Shown piece by piece: positions 33,273 to 40,724 of a DNA stretch of 44,031 nucleotides (position 1 is its first letter; each line of letters starts with the position of its first letter). Origin of the DNA: Methanohalobium sp. (GTDB taxonomy: Archaea; Halobacteriota; Methanosarcinia; Methanosarcinales; Methanosarcinaceae); contig NZ_JAHENT010000021.1 in assembly GCF_018609725.1 (NCBI RefSeq), forward strand, positions 1 through 44,031. The letters run 5' to 3'. The translations under genes and the position numbers were made by a program. The notes under the pieces are model-generated. The model did no database searches. It was given only the letters and a program-made list of their open reading frames with translations, and was not told the DNA's origin.

Positions 33273-33396
33273 GCCGGGGTGGCAGAGCGGACAAATCCAA
33301 CGGTGTAACTATATATCTGCCGTGGAGTCTATACGCGGCAGGCTCGAGACCTGTTGTCCCTTTTGGGACTCCTGGGTTCGAATCCCAGCCCCGGCG
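33273..33396 (+). tRNA. tRNA-Ser(CGA) with an apparent 38-nt intron in the D arm
   Basis: The acceptor stem GCCGGGG (33273-33279) pairs with CCCCGGC (33389-33395), with discriminator G. The anticodon arm GCAGG-CTCGAGA-CCTGT (33338-33354) gives anticodon CGA. A GTCCC/GGGAC variable arm and T arm CTGGG-TTCGAAT-CCCAG are complete, as expected for class II serine tRNA. The D arm (starting GCAGAGCGGACAA) is interrupted. A bulge-helix-bulge-like fold (GGAC 33289-33292 with GTCT 33327-33330, bulges AAA 33293-33295 and ATA 33331-33333, inner stem TCCA/TGGA then CGG/CCG) predicts removal of about 33295-33332 and a mature 86-nt tRNA. A T-rich run follows the gene. Confidence 0.88.
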
Positions 33397-33487
33397 TTTA
33401 TTTAATTTTTAAACAAATAAAAAGTTAGTCGTATTCATCGCTTTCTTGGAGTCTGGTTAGTAAATATTCTTTATTAAACCCGAATTA
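33397..33487. other. Gap between tRNA and the radical SAM gene
   Basis: T-rich tract TTTATTTAATTTTT at 33397-33410 is a likely tRNA terminator. On the minus strand the frame of the radical SAM gene continues past two TAA codons as FGFNKEYLLTRLQESDEYD to another TAA at 33425-33427. No other feature is seen. Confidence 0.4.
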
Positions 33488-35758
33488 TTATTTTTTACCT
33501 TCTATCCTGATGCTTATAACTTTATCAATAAGGCTTTTTACATTACCATAACTTAAATTAAAATCATCCATCACCTTTTTTTGTTCCTGCTCAGGAATAA
33601 TTGCATCTATAACATCAATAGGAATTTTTGATTCGTCTATCAAACTTACTTTACTAAATCCAGTATTCATTATTATATCCAGATAATGTCTTTTTAGTAT
33701 TGCACCCGAGATACAACCCACATAAGCCTGAACAGAATCCTTTATCTTTTCAGGTATTTCCTGTAAAAGAACAATATCTGACACTATGAATTTTCCTTCT
33801 GGTTTCAACACCCGGTAAATCTCATCAAACACCTTTCCTTTTTCAGGTGAAAGATTGATTACACAATTGGATAATACAACATCAACACTATTGTCATTTA
33901 CTGGTAAATTCTCAATCTCACCCTGCCTGAACTCTACATTAGAATACCCTCTTTTTCGGGAGTTTTCCTTTGCCTTTTCAAGCATTTCAGGTGTCATATC
34001 CACACCTATTATCCAACCATTTTCACCAACTTTATCCGATGCCAGAAAACAATCAAAACCCGCTCCACAACCAAGGTCAAGAACTGTATCCCCTTTGTTT
34101 AAAGATGCCAGTGCAACAGGATTACCACAACCCAGACCGAGGTTAGAACTTTCAGGTACTTTACATATATCCTTCTCTGTATAACCTAAAAGTTTGCTGA
34201 CATCATCAGGTGTCTTTTTGCTACTGTAAATTGTACCGTATAACTCGCCCTTTTTTGCAATTCTGGAATAATTATATTTTACAATCTCTTTTATGCCGTT
34301 GTCACCCTTTCTGGGTATAGTCTTGATATCACATTGTTTGTGTAAACTCTTTCTGTAGAGTATGTTATATACACAAAACGGTATCATCCGTCCATCTGGG
34401 AGAATTTGTGTTACACAGCATTTTTTCGCTCTTTTTAAATCAAAATTATACTCATCCATAAATGCATGTACCGATACCAGTGTGATGTTATCAACCATAT
34501 TCGCTGAATCAGGTATTGATTTTTGACACAATGTACACAGAGATTTTACCGAATTTTCAGACCCCAATAACGAGGACATTGACAGGAGCGAGTCTATAGC
34601 GTTTATACATTTTTCCAGTTGTGATGTGAATTCAAGGTCAGGCAGTGCACGATTTAAGATATATTTTTCATAACTGGATTTATCAAACATCCGGGTAAGT
34701 ACAATATGATTACCCGTAATTTTATCATTATAAATATAGGAACATACTGAACAGGTCGGATAGGGACAGGGTATATTGAGAAAATCCTTTTTATTTAACA
34801 ATCCACCTGATTGTTTCTCTATTTTTTCAAGTATATCCGGAATTGTCAGGTGTTTATCCAGGAGTTTGTTCCTGCCTGTAAAAGTCGCGGGCTGAAAATT
34901 GACCATTTTTATATTATCATCGTCAAAAGCCGTTTCCAGTATAGCTCCTATTTCATCATCATTTACTCCTTCTATAATAGTAGGAACAAGTGCAACATTC
35001 ATACCCAGTTTTCTGCAATTTTCAAGTGCATCCATTTTGATATTAAAAAGTGGTCGCCCTCTAAGACTTACGTATGTCTCATCCGATAGACCATCAAACT
35101 GTAGGTAAATAACAGGGTTTCCTATACCATTCATACAGCTGTTACGGATTGTTCGGGATATTTTTTCAGCAAAATCTCTATCAGCAAGTTTAATACCATT
35201 TGTATTCAAAACAGGGTAAGTAATTCCCTTTTCGCCGGCATATTTTAAAATATCAAAGATATCAGGATGAAGGGTCGGCTCGCCCCCACTTATCTGTAAT
35301 ACTTCTGGATTCCCCTCACATTTTACATAAAGGTCAATCATTTCTTTAATCTTTGAAAGCGGTAAAGTATAAGTATCGCTGGAATCCGCAAAACATACAG
35401 GGCAATGAAGGTTGCACATATCTGTTATTTCAATAATTCCCACACAGGTATGCTGTCGATGTTCTTCACATAAACCACAATCATTGGGACAACCCTCTGA
35501 AACTGAACTTTGATGATGTAGAGGTTTAGAGCCTAATTTGTTGTATCTGGTCGCGTTGATGTAGTCTTTAGCATCTGAATAAATCAAAACATTGAAAGAA
35601 CCATGTAAAGGACAGGTTTTACGTAAATAAACTCTGCCATTAAAAAAAATTATGTTACAATCTATTAATTCCAGACAGATGGGACATACTGACTTTGAGT
35701 TTTCTATGGTTTCGTTATTTTCAAATATACCTTTTAGATTTAGTCTGTCCTCCCCCAT
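33488..35758 (-). CDS. Fusion of a Tes-like radical SAM enzyme with an ArsM arsenite methyltransferase
   Basis: A 756-aa two-part enzyme. Residues about 1-480 are a radical SAM protein of the COG1964/tetraether-synthase-like type: N-terminal CPIC...CPLHG, a GCPNDCGLC motif (about 89-97), the SAM-cluster motif CNLHCPVC (C115, C119, C122), QISGGEPTLHPD (155-166), and the late FMDEYNFDLKRAKKCC...DGRMIPFCVYN stretch (about 434-465). Residues about 497-756 are a complete ArsM-like methyltransferase with SAM motif VLDLGCGAGFDC (559-570) and all three As(III) cysteines, C544 (LGLGCGNP), C632 (SNCVINLS) and C682 (VGCISGA). ATG 35758 follows GGTGG by 5 bases. It likely makes an organoarsenical; the product is unknown. 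Confidence 0.85.
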   Translation of the reverse strand: MGEDRLNLKGIFENNETIENSKSVCPICLELIDCNIIFFNGRVYLRKTCPLHGSFNVLIYSDAKDYINATRYNKLGSKPLHHQSSVSEGCPNDCGLCEEHRQHTCVGIIEITDMCNLHCPVCFADSSDTYTLPLSKIKEMIDLYVKCEGNPEVLQISGGEPTLHPDIFDILKYAGEKGITYPVLNTNGIKLADRDFAEKISRTIRNSCMNGIGNPVIYLQFDGLSDETYVSLRGRPLFNIKMDALENCRKLGMNVALVPTIIEGVNDDEIGAILETAFDDDNIKMVNFQPATFTGRNKLLDKHLTIPDILEKIEKQSGGLLNKKDFLNIPCPYPTCSVCSYIYNDKITGNHIVLTRMFDKSSYEKYILNRALPDLEFTSQLEKCINAIDSLLSMSSLLGSENSVKSLCTLCQKSIPDSANMVDNITLVSVHAFMDEYNFDLKRAKKCCVTQILPDGRMIPFCVYNILYRKSLHKQCDIKTIPRKGDNGIKEIVKYNYSRIAKKGELYGTIYSSKKTPDDVSKLLGYTEKDICKVPESSNLGLGCGNPVALASLNKGDTVLDLGCGAGFDCFLASDKVGENGWIIGVDMTPEMLEKAKENSRKRGYSNVEFRQGEIENLPVNDNSVDVVLSNCVINLSPEKGKVFDEIYRVLKPEGKFIVSDIVLLQEIPEKIKDSVQAYVGCISGAILKRHYLDIIMNTGFSKVSLIDESKIPIDVIDAIIPEQEQKKVMDDFNLSYGNVKSLIDKVISIRIEGKK

Positions 35759-35877
35759 TAATACCACCAGAAATACCTTTGGATAAGGTAAATACTGTAT
35801 CTATTAATTAATATATCAAACTGCTTGTTATCCAAATATTAAAAAACAAACTTTTAAACATGATTAAGAGGAATACC

Positions 35878-36756
35878 ATGGAGAGGTACAGGAACATTAT
35901 CCCCGAGTTTAAAAGGTTTAAAAAGTTAATCCATTCTCCACAACCCTATGATATAAGAATCAATACAATCAAAGCTACTGTTCCTGAAATTAAAAGTTTA
36001 TTAACACAAAATGGATTCAGTTTTGAACAGAGAGATTGGAACAATGAATTTTTAAAAGTTGGTTTTGAACCGGGAAAAAGCATCCTGCACTGGCTTGGTA
36101 AGTACCATGTTCAGGAGTCTGTATCCGGTATTCCTCCTTTGGCTCTAAACCCCAGACCCTATGATAGAGTACTTGATATGTGTGCTGCCCCTGGAAGTAA
36201 AACTTCTCAAATGTCAGCCCTTATGGACAATACAGGAGAAATACTGGCAAATGACATATCTAAAAACAGAATCCGTAGTCTGCTTTCCAATGTATCGCGT
36301 CTTGGATGTGTAAATGTACAGGTTTTTGAAAGAGACGGAAGAAATATTCCGGAAAAATCAAAATTTGACAGAGTTCTTTTAGATGCCCCATGTTCAGCCG
36401 AAGGAAACGCAAGAAAAAATAATGACCTTTTAAATGGTGCTGACACTGAAACAATTACAAGAATTTCTGAATTACAGACAAGTTTACTCAAAAAAGCATT
36501 CAGATTATGTAAAACAGGAGGCACTATTGTCTACTCTACCTGTACATTTGCACCCGAAGAAAATGAAATAGTGGTATCCAAGCTTTTAAAACATGGGAAA
36601 CTGGAAAAACCAGATTTAAATTTACCACATTCTCTGGGAATCACCGAGTGGAACGATACAAAACTTGGAAAAGAACTGGAAAATTGTATCAGAGTTTATC
36701 CCCACCAACTGGATTCTGGAGGGATTTTTGTTGCTAAATTTAAAAAAACGGCTTGA
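35878..36756 (+). CDS. RNA cytosine-C5 methyltransferase, NOP2/Sun (RsmB/F) family
   Basis: A 292-aa SAM-dependent RNA m5C methyltransferase. The SAM-binding motif is DRVLDMCAAPGSKTSQM (about 94-110). Both catalytic cysteines are present, in LLDAPCSAEG (about 165-174) and YSTCTFAPEENE (about 213-224). The N-terminal half has the family RRM-like region with RINTIKA. The substrate could be tRNA or rRNA. The ATG at 35878 is preceded by GAGG; an ATG six codons earlier lacks a site. The adjacent overlapping gene carries the PUA-like domain that other members have fused at the C-terminus. Confidence 0.9.
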   Translation: MERYRNIIPEFKRFKKLIHSPQPYDIRINTIKATVPEIKSLLTQNGFSFEQRDWNNEFLKVGFEPGKSILHWLGKYHVQESVSGIPPLALNPRPYDRVLDMCAAPGSKTSQMSALMDNTGEILANDISKNRIRSLLSNVSRLGCVNVQVFERDGRNIPEKSKFDRVLLDAPCSAEGNARKNNDLLNGADTETITRISELQTSLLKKAFRLCKTGGTIVYSTCTFAPEENEIVVSKLLKHGKLEKPDLNLPHSLGITEWNDTKLGKELENCIRVYPHQLDSGGIFVAKFKKTA

Positions 36757-37198
36757 GATTTATTTCTCAGGAAGGTTCGGAGTGGACAGCGATTTCTGGA
36801 AAAATTACAATGTGTACCTGTTAGGAAACAGTATCTGGTTAACTTCGTACAATCTTGAACCAAAGTATAAAAACATCTCATGCGGGCTACGGGCTTTAAG
36901 AATAAAGGATTCAGAACTTAAAGGTTTGAAACCCACGACCTACATACTACAATATCTTGATAATCATATCAAAACTAATATTGTAGATGTGGGCAAAGAC
37001 GATTTAAAAAAACTTTTTAATGGAGAATATCTGGAAAACAATAGTTTGGATAATGGTTATGTAGCTCTTAGATATAAAGGTTACATCATCGGATGTGGAA
37101 TGAAAAATTCATCAGGTGTTAAAAACCAGATACCGAAAAAAAGAGCCAAACAACTTGAAAAAATAATAGATAAAAATTACCAGACTGAAGACCGGTAA
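36731..37198 (+). CDS. PUA-like RNA-binding partner of the m5C methyltransferase
   Basis: A 155-aa protein with the features of the RsmF-type methyltransferase PUA domain: LEIYFSGRFGVDSDFWKNY at the start and DNGYVALRYKGYIIGCGMKN, NQIPKKRAKQLE near the end (about 115-150). I place the start at TTG 36731 (or 36728), 4 to 7 bases after GGAGGG in the last codons of the methyltransferase gene; the two overlap by 26 bases in different frames. A fused enzyme has apparently been split, or never joined. The 3' end overlaps the convergent gene at 37177 by 22 bases. Confidence 0.78.
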   Translation: MLNLKKRLEIYFSGRFGVDSDFWKNYNVYLLGNSIWLTSYNLEPKYKNISCGLRALRIKDSELKGLKPTTYILQYLDNHIKTNIVDVGKDDLKKLFNGEYLENNSLDNGYVALRYKGYIIGCGMKNSSGVKNQIPKKRAKQLEKIIDKNYQTEDR

Positions 37199-38181
37199 TC
37201 AAATTCGAATTCATCTACTTTTTCTGGCGACAACCCTATATTATCAAACATGTTTTTAAAAACCTGTATATATTCTTCTTCAGGTATTTGTTCTCCTGCA
37301 TCCAGTTCTATTTCTAAATTCACTCCACCCATTTTATCAATCTGGATGTTATATTCAGCCCCTCCAACAAGATTGATAATTTTCATGTTTGGTACCACAT
37401 AATCAATAGAACTTGATTTGTTTCCATCAGTGTAAAATGTCTGTGTTGTCCAACCACCACCATGGGTAGGAGAAAATGTGATATTGCTACTTTTGTTTTG
37501 ATAAGATTTATAGACAGAATTAATATCAGGAGTTTTCTGGATTGTAATACCTACAGAAGTTTTGTTAACGTTTCTAATTTTATCCTTTAACTGGTTCAGA
37601 TAATCTTGTGATTGGTTTTTATCAATATCAAATAGTAACATAAAACGGTCTATAATCCATTCATCATCAGGAAGATTTTCTTTTTTAAATGAGGAAAAAT
37701 GTGGGTCAGTTTGGGATCCATTAAAAAATGTTACCTTTGTCCCACTCTCATCTCTGGGAAATCTCAATTCAAAAAATGTATCCTGTGTATAATAGCCATT
37801 AATAGCTACTACCCAATAATCCTTTCCAAATTGCTGTTCCAGTTCAGATAAAGGTGAATACAATCCATTTGCGTTTTCAATTTCACTATTTACAAAATAT
37901 GGACCATTTACAGTATATCTTGACTCTCGGGCATTGTTGATAACTTTATCATAATCCACTTCATCCAGATTTAGTCCATCCGTTGAATAATAAGCTTGGT
38001 CTGAAGATATCAGCACATATGCAAACGAACCAAAAACTCCTGCAATTAAAACCACTATAATCAATAGGCTTAATATCGACTTTTTCAGAGTTGAAAGATT
38101 ACTGTTTTTCCAGAGCCATATCATCAATACCACTAAAACAATACCTGCAACCAAAGCTATTAAACCAAAAATTCCTACCAT
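37177..38181 (-). CDS. Membrane-anchored extracytoplasmic protein of unknown function
   Basis: A 334-aa protein, last gene of the ABC exporter operon. Two N-terminal spans (about 3-23 and 36-58) are followed by a 270-residue outside domain with many N-x-S/T sequons (NGSQ, NKSS, NKTS). It has a YWVVAINGYYTQDTFFELRFPRD strand (about 122-144) and an acidic C-terminal region (EQIPEEEYIQVFKNMFD). I do not recognise the family. The start has GAGGTA. It follows the second permease by 19 bases and so is probably cotranscribed, perhaps as a substrate-binding or surface partner. Its end overlaps the PUA gene from the other strand. Confidence 0.7.
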   Translation of the reverse strand: MVGIFGLIALVAGIVLVVLMIWLWKNSNLSTLKKSILSLLIIVVLIAGVFGSFAYVLISSDQAYYSTDGLNLDEVDYDKVINNARESRYTVNGPYFVNSEIENANGLYSPLSELEQQFGKDYWVVAINGYYTQDTFFELRFPRDESGTKVTFFNGSQTDPHFSSFKKENLPDDEWIIDRFMLLFDIDKNQSQDYLNQLKDKIRNVNKTSVGITIQKTPDINSVYKSYQNKSSNITFSPTHGGGWTTQTFYTDGNKSSSIDYVVPNMKIINLVGGAEYNIQIDKMGGVNLEIELDAGEQIPEEEYIQVFKNMFDNIGLSPEKVDEFEFDYRSSVW

Positions 38182-38200
38182 GATTTTTTACCTCTATCAA

Positions 38201-39415
38201 TTATTCATATCTTAAGGCTTCAACAGGGTCCATTTTGGCAGCTTTGCTTGCAGGATATACACCAGCTATCACTCCTACTAAAACAGCAACACCAAAACCT
38301 ATTATTATCAATTCAACAGGGAATACATTCGGCAAATCGAGAAACGTATTTGCACCATATGCACCCAATAAACCCATAATTGTACCTATAATACCTCCAA
38401 AAAGTCCTATAACCACAGATTCTACAATAAACAATATCAAAACATCATAATAGGTGTATCCTACCGCCTTCATCAGCCCGATTTCACGGGTACGCTCGGT
38501 TACCGTTACAAGCATGATGTTCATAATTCCAATAGACCCAACAACAAGCGATATCAGTGCCACAGAAATAAGTAAAGCACTTAGACCCGCTGATATCTGA
38601 CCTACCTGATCAAGTATCTCTGCCTGATTGAAAATCGTATAGGGTTTAACATCTTCGTTATCAAGCTGTCGTTCAGGAACACCGAGACTTCTTGCCAGAC
38701 GCTTATCTACATCATCAGAAATCTCTCTTATATTTTCCAGACTAGATGCTGTAAGAGCGAATCCTCCATAATCTTCTCTATTTAGCATATCCTGCATAGT
38801 AGATATAGGTATAAAGATACGTTCCTCTGGATTTGGACCTCCCCCTACAAAAGATGGGTCTCTATCTTCGGTTATCCCTTTGACCCTGAAAGTTTCAGTT
38901 CTTTCAGTACCATCATTTCTTCTGAATGTTATATCAATTGAATTCCTGTTGGATATGTCCCTGTCAAACTTGCCATTTGCAATTTCATAGCCAAGAACCG
39001 CAACATATCTATCGTTATCGCTTAAAAAATTTCCTGATTCCAGATTGATGTTACCTACTCGTTCATAACCTTCTGTAGTTCCAAACATCTCAATACTTCG
39101 CTCACTGGAACCGTATTCAACTGTTGCTGGCTTTTGAATGACAGGTGATGCTCCAACTATTCCAGGTGTATTTCTTAACAAATCAAATTGATTGTCAGAA
39201 AAAACATTAACATCATTACTGAAGATAACAATGAAATTATCTCCTGAAGCACCTATCTCATCTTCAAAAAACTGGCTAAAACTTGCTCCCAGTGAAACAT
39301 TAGCAATAACTGCTGCAACTCCTATTACGATCCCCAGTGTTGTCAGCATTGACCTTAGTTTAGAACTGCTTATGCTTCCAACTGCAATCTTGAAAGCCAT
39401 TCCTATATTTAAAAT
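38201..39415 (-). CDS. ABC transporter permease, MacB/FtsX type, second copy; likely ATT start
   Basis: About 404 aa. The layout is MacB-like: N-terminal span (about 20-40), a large outside MacB periplasmic core domain (about 45-260), then three spans with VTERTREIGLMKAVGYTYYDV in the coupling loop and a C-terminal PASKAAKMDPVEALRYE. Aligned with its paralogue (39486-40700), translation should begin at ATT 39415, which matches the paralogue ATG (MLNPLEAFRIAIG against ILNIGMAFKIAVG). GGGGGAT lies 5 bases before that ATT; the first ATG (39400) is 20 bases away from it. A start at 39400 would give 399 aa. It pairs with the ATPase at 41973. Confidence 0.9.
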   Translation of the reverse strand: MLNIGMAFKIAVGSISSSKLRSMLTTLGIVIGVAAVIANVSLGASFSQFFEDEIGASGDNFIVIFSNDVNVFSDNQFDLLRNTPGIVGASPVIQKPATVEYGSSERSIEMFGTTEGYERVGNINLESGNFLSDNDRYVAVLGYEIANGKFDRDISNRNSIDITFRRNDGTERTETFRVKGITEDRDPSFVGGGPNPEERIFIPISTMQDMLNREDYGGFALTASSLENIREISDDVDKRLARSLGVPERQLDNEDVKPYTIFNQAEILDQVGQISAGLSALLISVALISLVVGSIGIMNIMLVTVTERTREIGLMKAVGYTYYDVLILFIVESVVIGLFGGIIGTIMGLLGAYGANTFLDLPNVFPVELIIIGFGVAVLVGVIAGVYPASKAAKMDPVEALRYE

Positions 39416-39485
39416 ATTATATCCCCCTTAACTTAATCATAATTAAATTATAGACTAATATTCCAAACATCTAATTACTCCCGAT

Positions 39486-40700
39486 TCATTCAAATTTTAT
39501 AGCTACAACCGAATCCATCTTTGCTGCTTTGCTTGCTGGATAAACTCCCGCAATCAATCCTACAAGGACAGCGATACTAAAACCTGCGATTATCAATTCA
39601 ACAGGGAAAACATTCGGCAGATTCAATAGATTATTAACAGCTAATGCTCCTGAAACCCCGAAAACTGTTCCCAGAATACCTCCCAGTATACCAACAATTA
39701 TGGATTCTACTATGAACAACATCAAAACATCATAGTAGGTGAATCCTATTGATTTCATCAGCCCGATTTCACGGGTACGCTCGGTTACCGTTACAAGCAT
39801 TATGTTCATGATGCCAATTGATCCTACTATCAATGATATCAGAGCAACCGACACAAGAAGAGCACTCAAAGCTCCGGATAACTGTCCCACCTGATCCAGT
39901 ATTTCCAGCTGGTCAAAGATTGTGTAGGGTTTAACATCTTCATTATCTATATCTCTTGTAGATACACCTAGGCTGCGGGCAAGGCGTTCATCTATACTTT
40001 CCGATACTTTACGCACTTCTTCAAGACTGACAGCCTGTACAAAAAAACCACCATAGTAATCTCTGCCAAGCATTTCATTCATGGTGGATATAGGGATGAA
40101 TATACGCTCGTCCGGTTCAATACTGGACTGTACAAAGGTGGTTTCAGGACTTTTTATTATGCCCTTCACTTTGAAAGTACGGGTTATTTCTGTACCGTCA
40201 TTCTTTCGAAGTGTAATATCAATTGAATTCTTATTAGCCAGCCTGCGATCAAATTTATCATTTGATACACTTTCCCCGATTACAGCTGTATATTTATCCT
40301 TATCAGATAGGAAATTTCCCACTGCCATATCGAAGTTAGCCACTTCCTCATAATCTCTGGTAACCCCCTGAACGTTCACCTGTCTGGTACTGGACAAATA
40401 TTGTACCTTCCCCGATTGCTGAACAACAGGTGATACACCTACAACACCCTGAGCATTTTTTATGGTTTCCAGTTCCTTATCATGGAATATATTAACATCC
40501 TGACTATAGACTCCAATGAAATTATTACCTACTGCACCTACCTCATCGTCAAAATACTGACCGAAACTTGCACCCAGTGATACATTGGCTATTACAGCAG
40601 CCACTCCTATTATTATTCCAAGCGTTGTAAGTGAAGACCTTAATTTAGAACTGTTAATACTTCCAATTGCAATTCGAAACGCTTCCAGAGGATTCAACAT
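39486..40700 (-). CDS. ABC transporter permease, MacB/FtsX type, first copy
   Basis: A 404-aa permease with one N-terminal span, a MacB periplasmic core-like outside domain (about 50-265), and three C-terminal spans. The coupling-loop motif is VTERTREIGLMKSIGFTYYDV (about 305-325), and the end is VYPASKAAKMDSVVAIKFE. It is a clear tandem paralogue of the next gene, with near-identical stretches at the spans and coupling loop and divergence in the outside domain. Two different permeases and one ATPase suggest a heterodimer. The start ATG has AAGGTAAGGA in front. It follows the COG1361 gene by 24 bases. Confidence 0.92.
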   Translation of the reverse strand: MLNPLEAFRIAIGSINSSKLRSSLTTLGIIIGVAAVIANVSLGASFGQYFDDEVGAVGNNFIGVYSQDVNIFHDKELETIKNAQGVVGVSPVVQQSGKVQYLSSTRQVNVQGVTRDYEEVANFDMAVGNFLSDKDKYTAVIGESVSNDKFDRRLANKNSIDITLRKNDGTEITRTFKVKGIIKSPETTFVQSSIEPDERIFIPISTMNEMLGRDYYGGFFVQAVSLEEVRKVSESIDERLARSLGVSTRDIDNEDVKPYTIFDQLEILDQVGQLSGALSALLVSVALISLIVGSIGIMNIMLVTVTERTREIGLMKSIGFTYYDVLMLFIVESIIVGILGGILGTVFGVSGALAVNNLLNLPNVFPVELIIAGFSIAVLVGLIAGVYPASKAAKMDSVVAIKFE

Positions 40701-40724
40701 GATCCTTACCTTTTACCCCTTAGT

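Noticed and set aside
33273-33396. Reading the tRNA as intronless with a giant D loop, or as having a canonical 37/38 intron
   Set aside because: The anticodon stem-loop is contiguous and perfectly paired, which excludes a 37/38 intron, and the insert has bulge-helix-bulge geometry at its ends rather than a simple enlarged loop.
38201-40700. Tandem permeases as a recent duplication or assembly artefact
   Set aside because: The copies differ throughout their outside domains and in spacing and start codons, so they are old, functional paralogues rather than an artefact.
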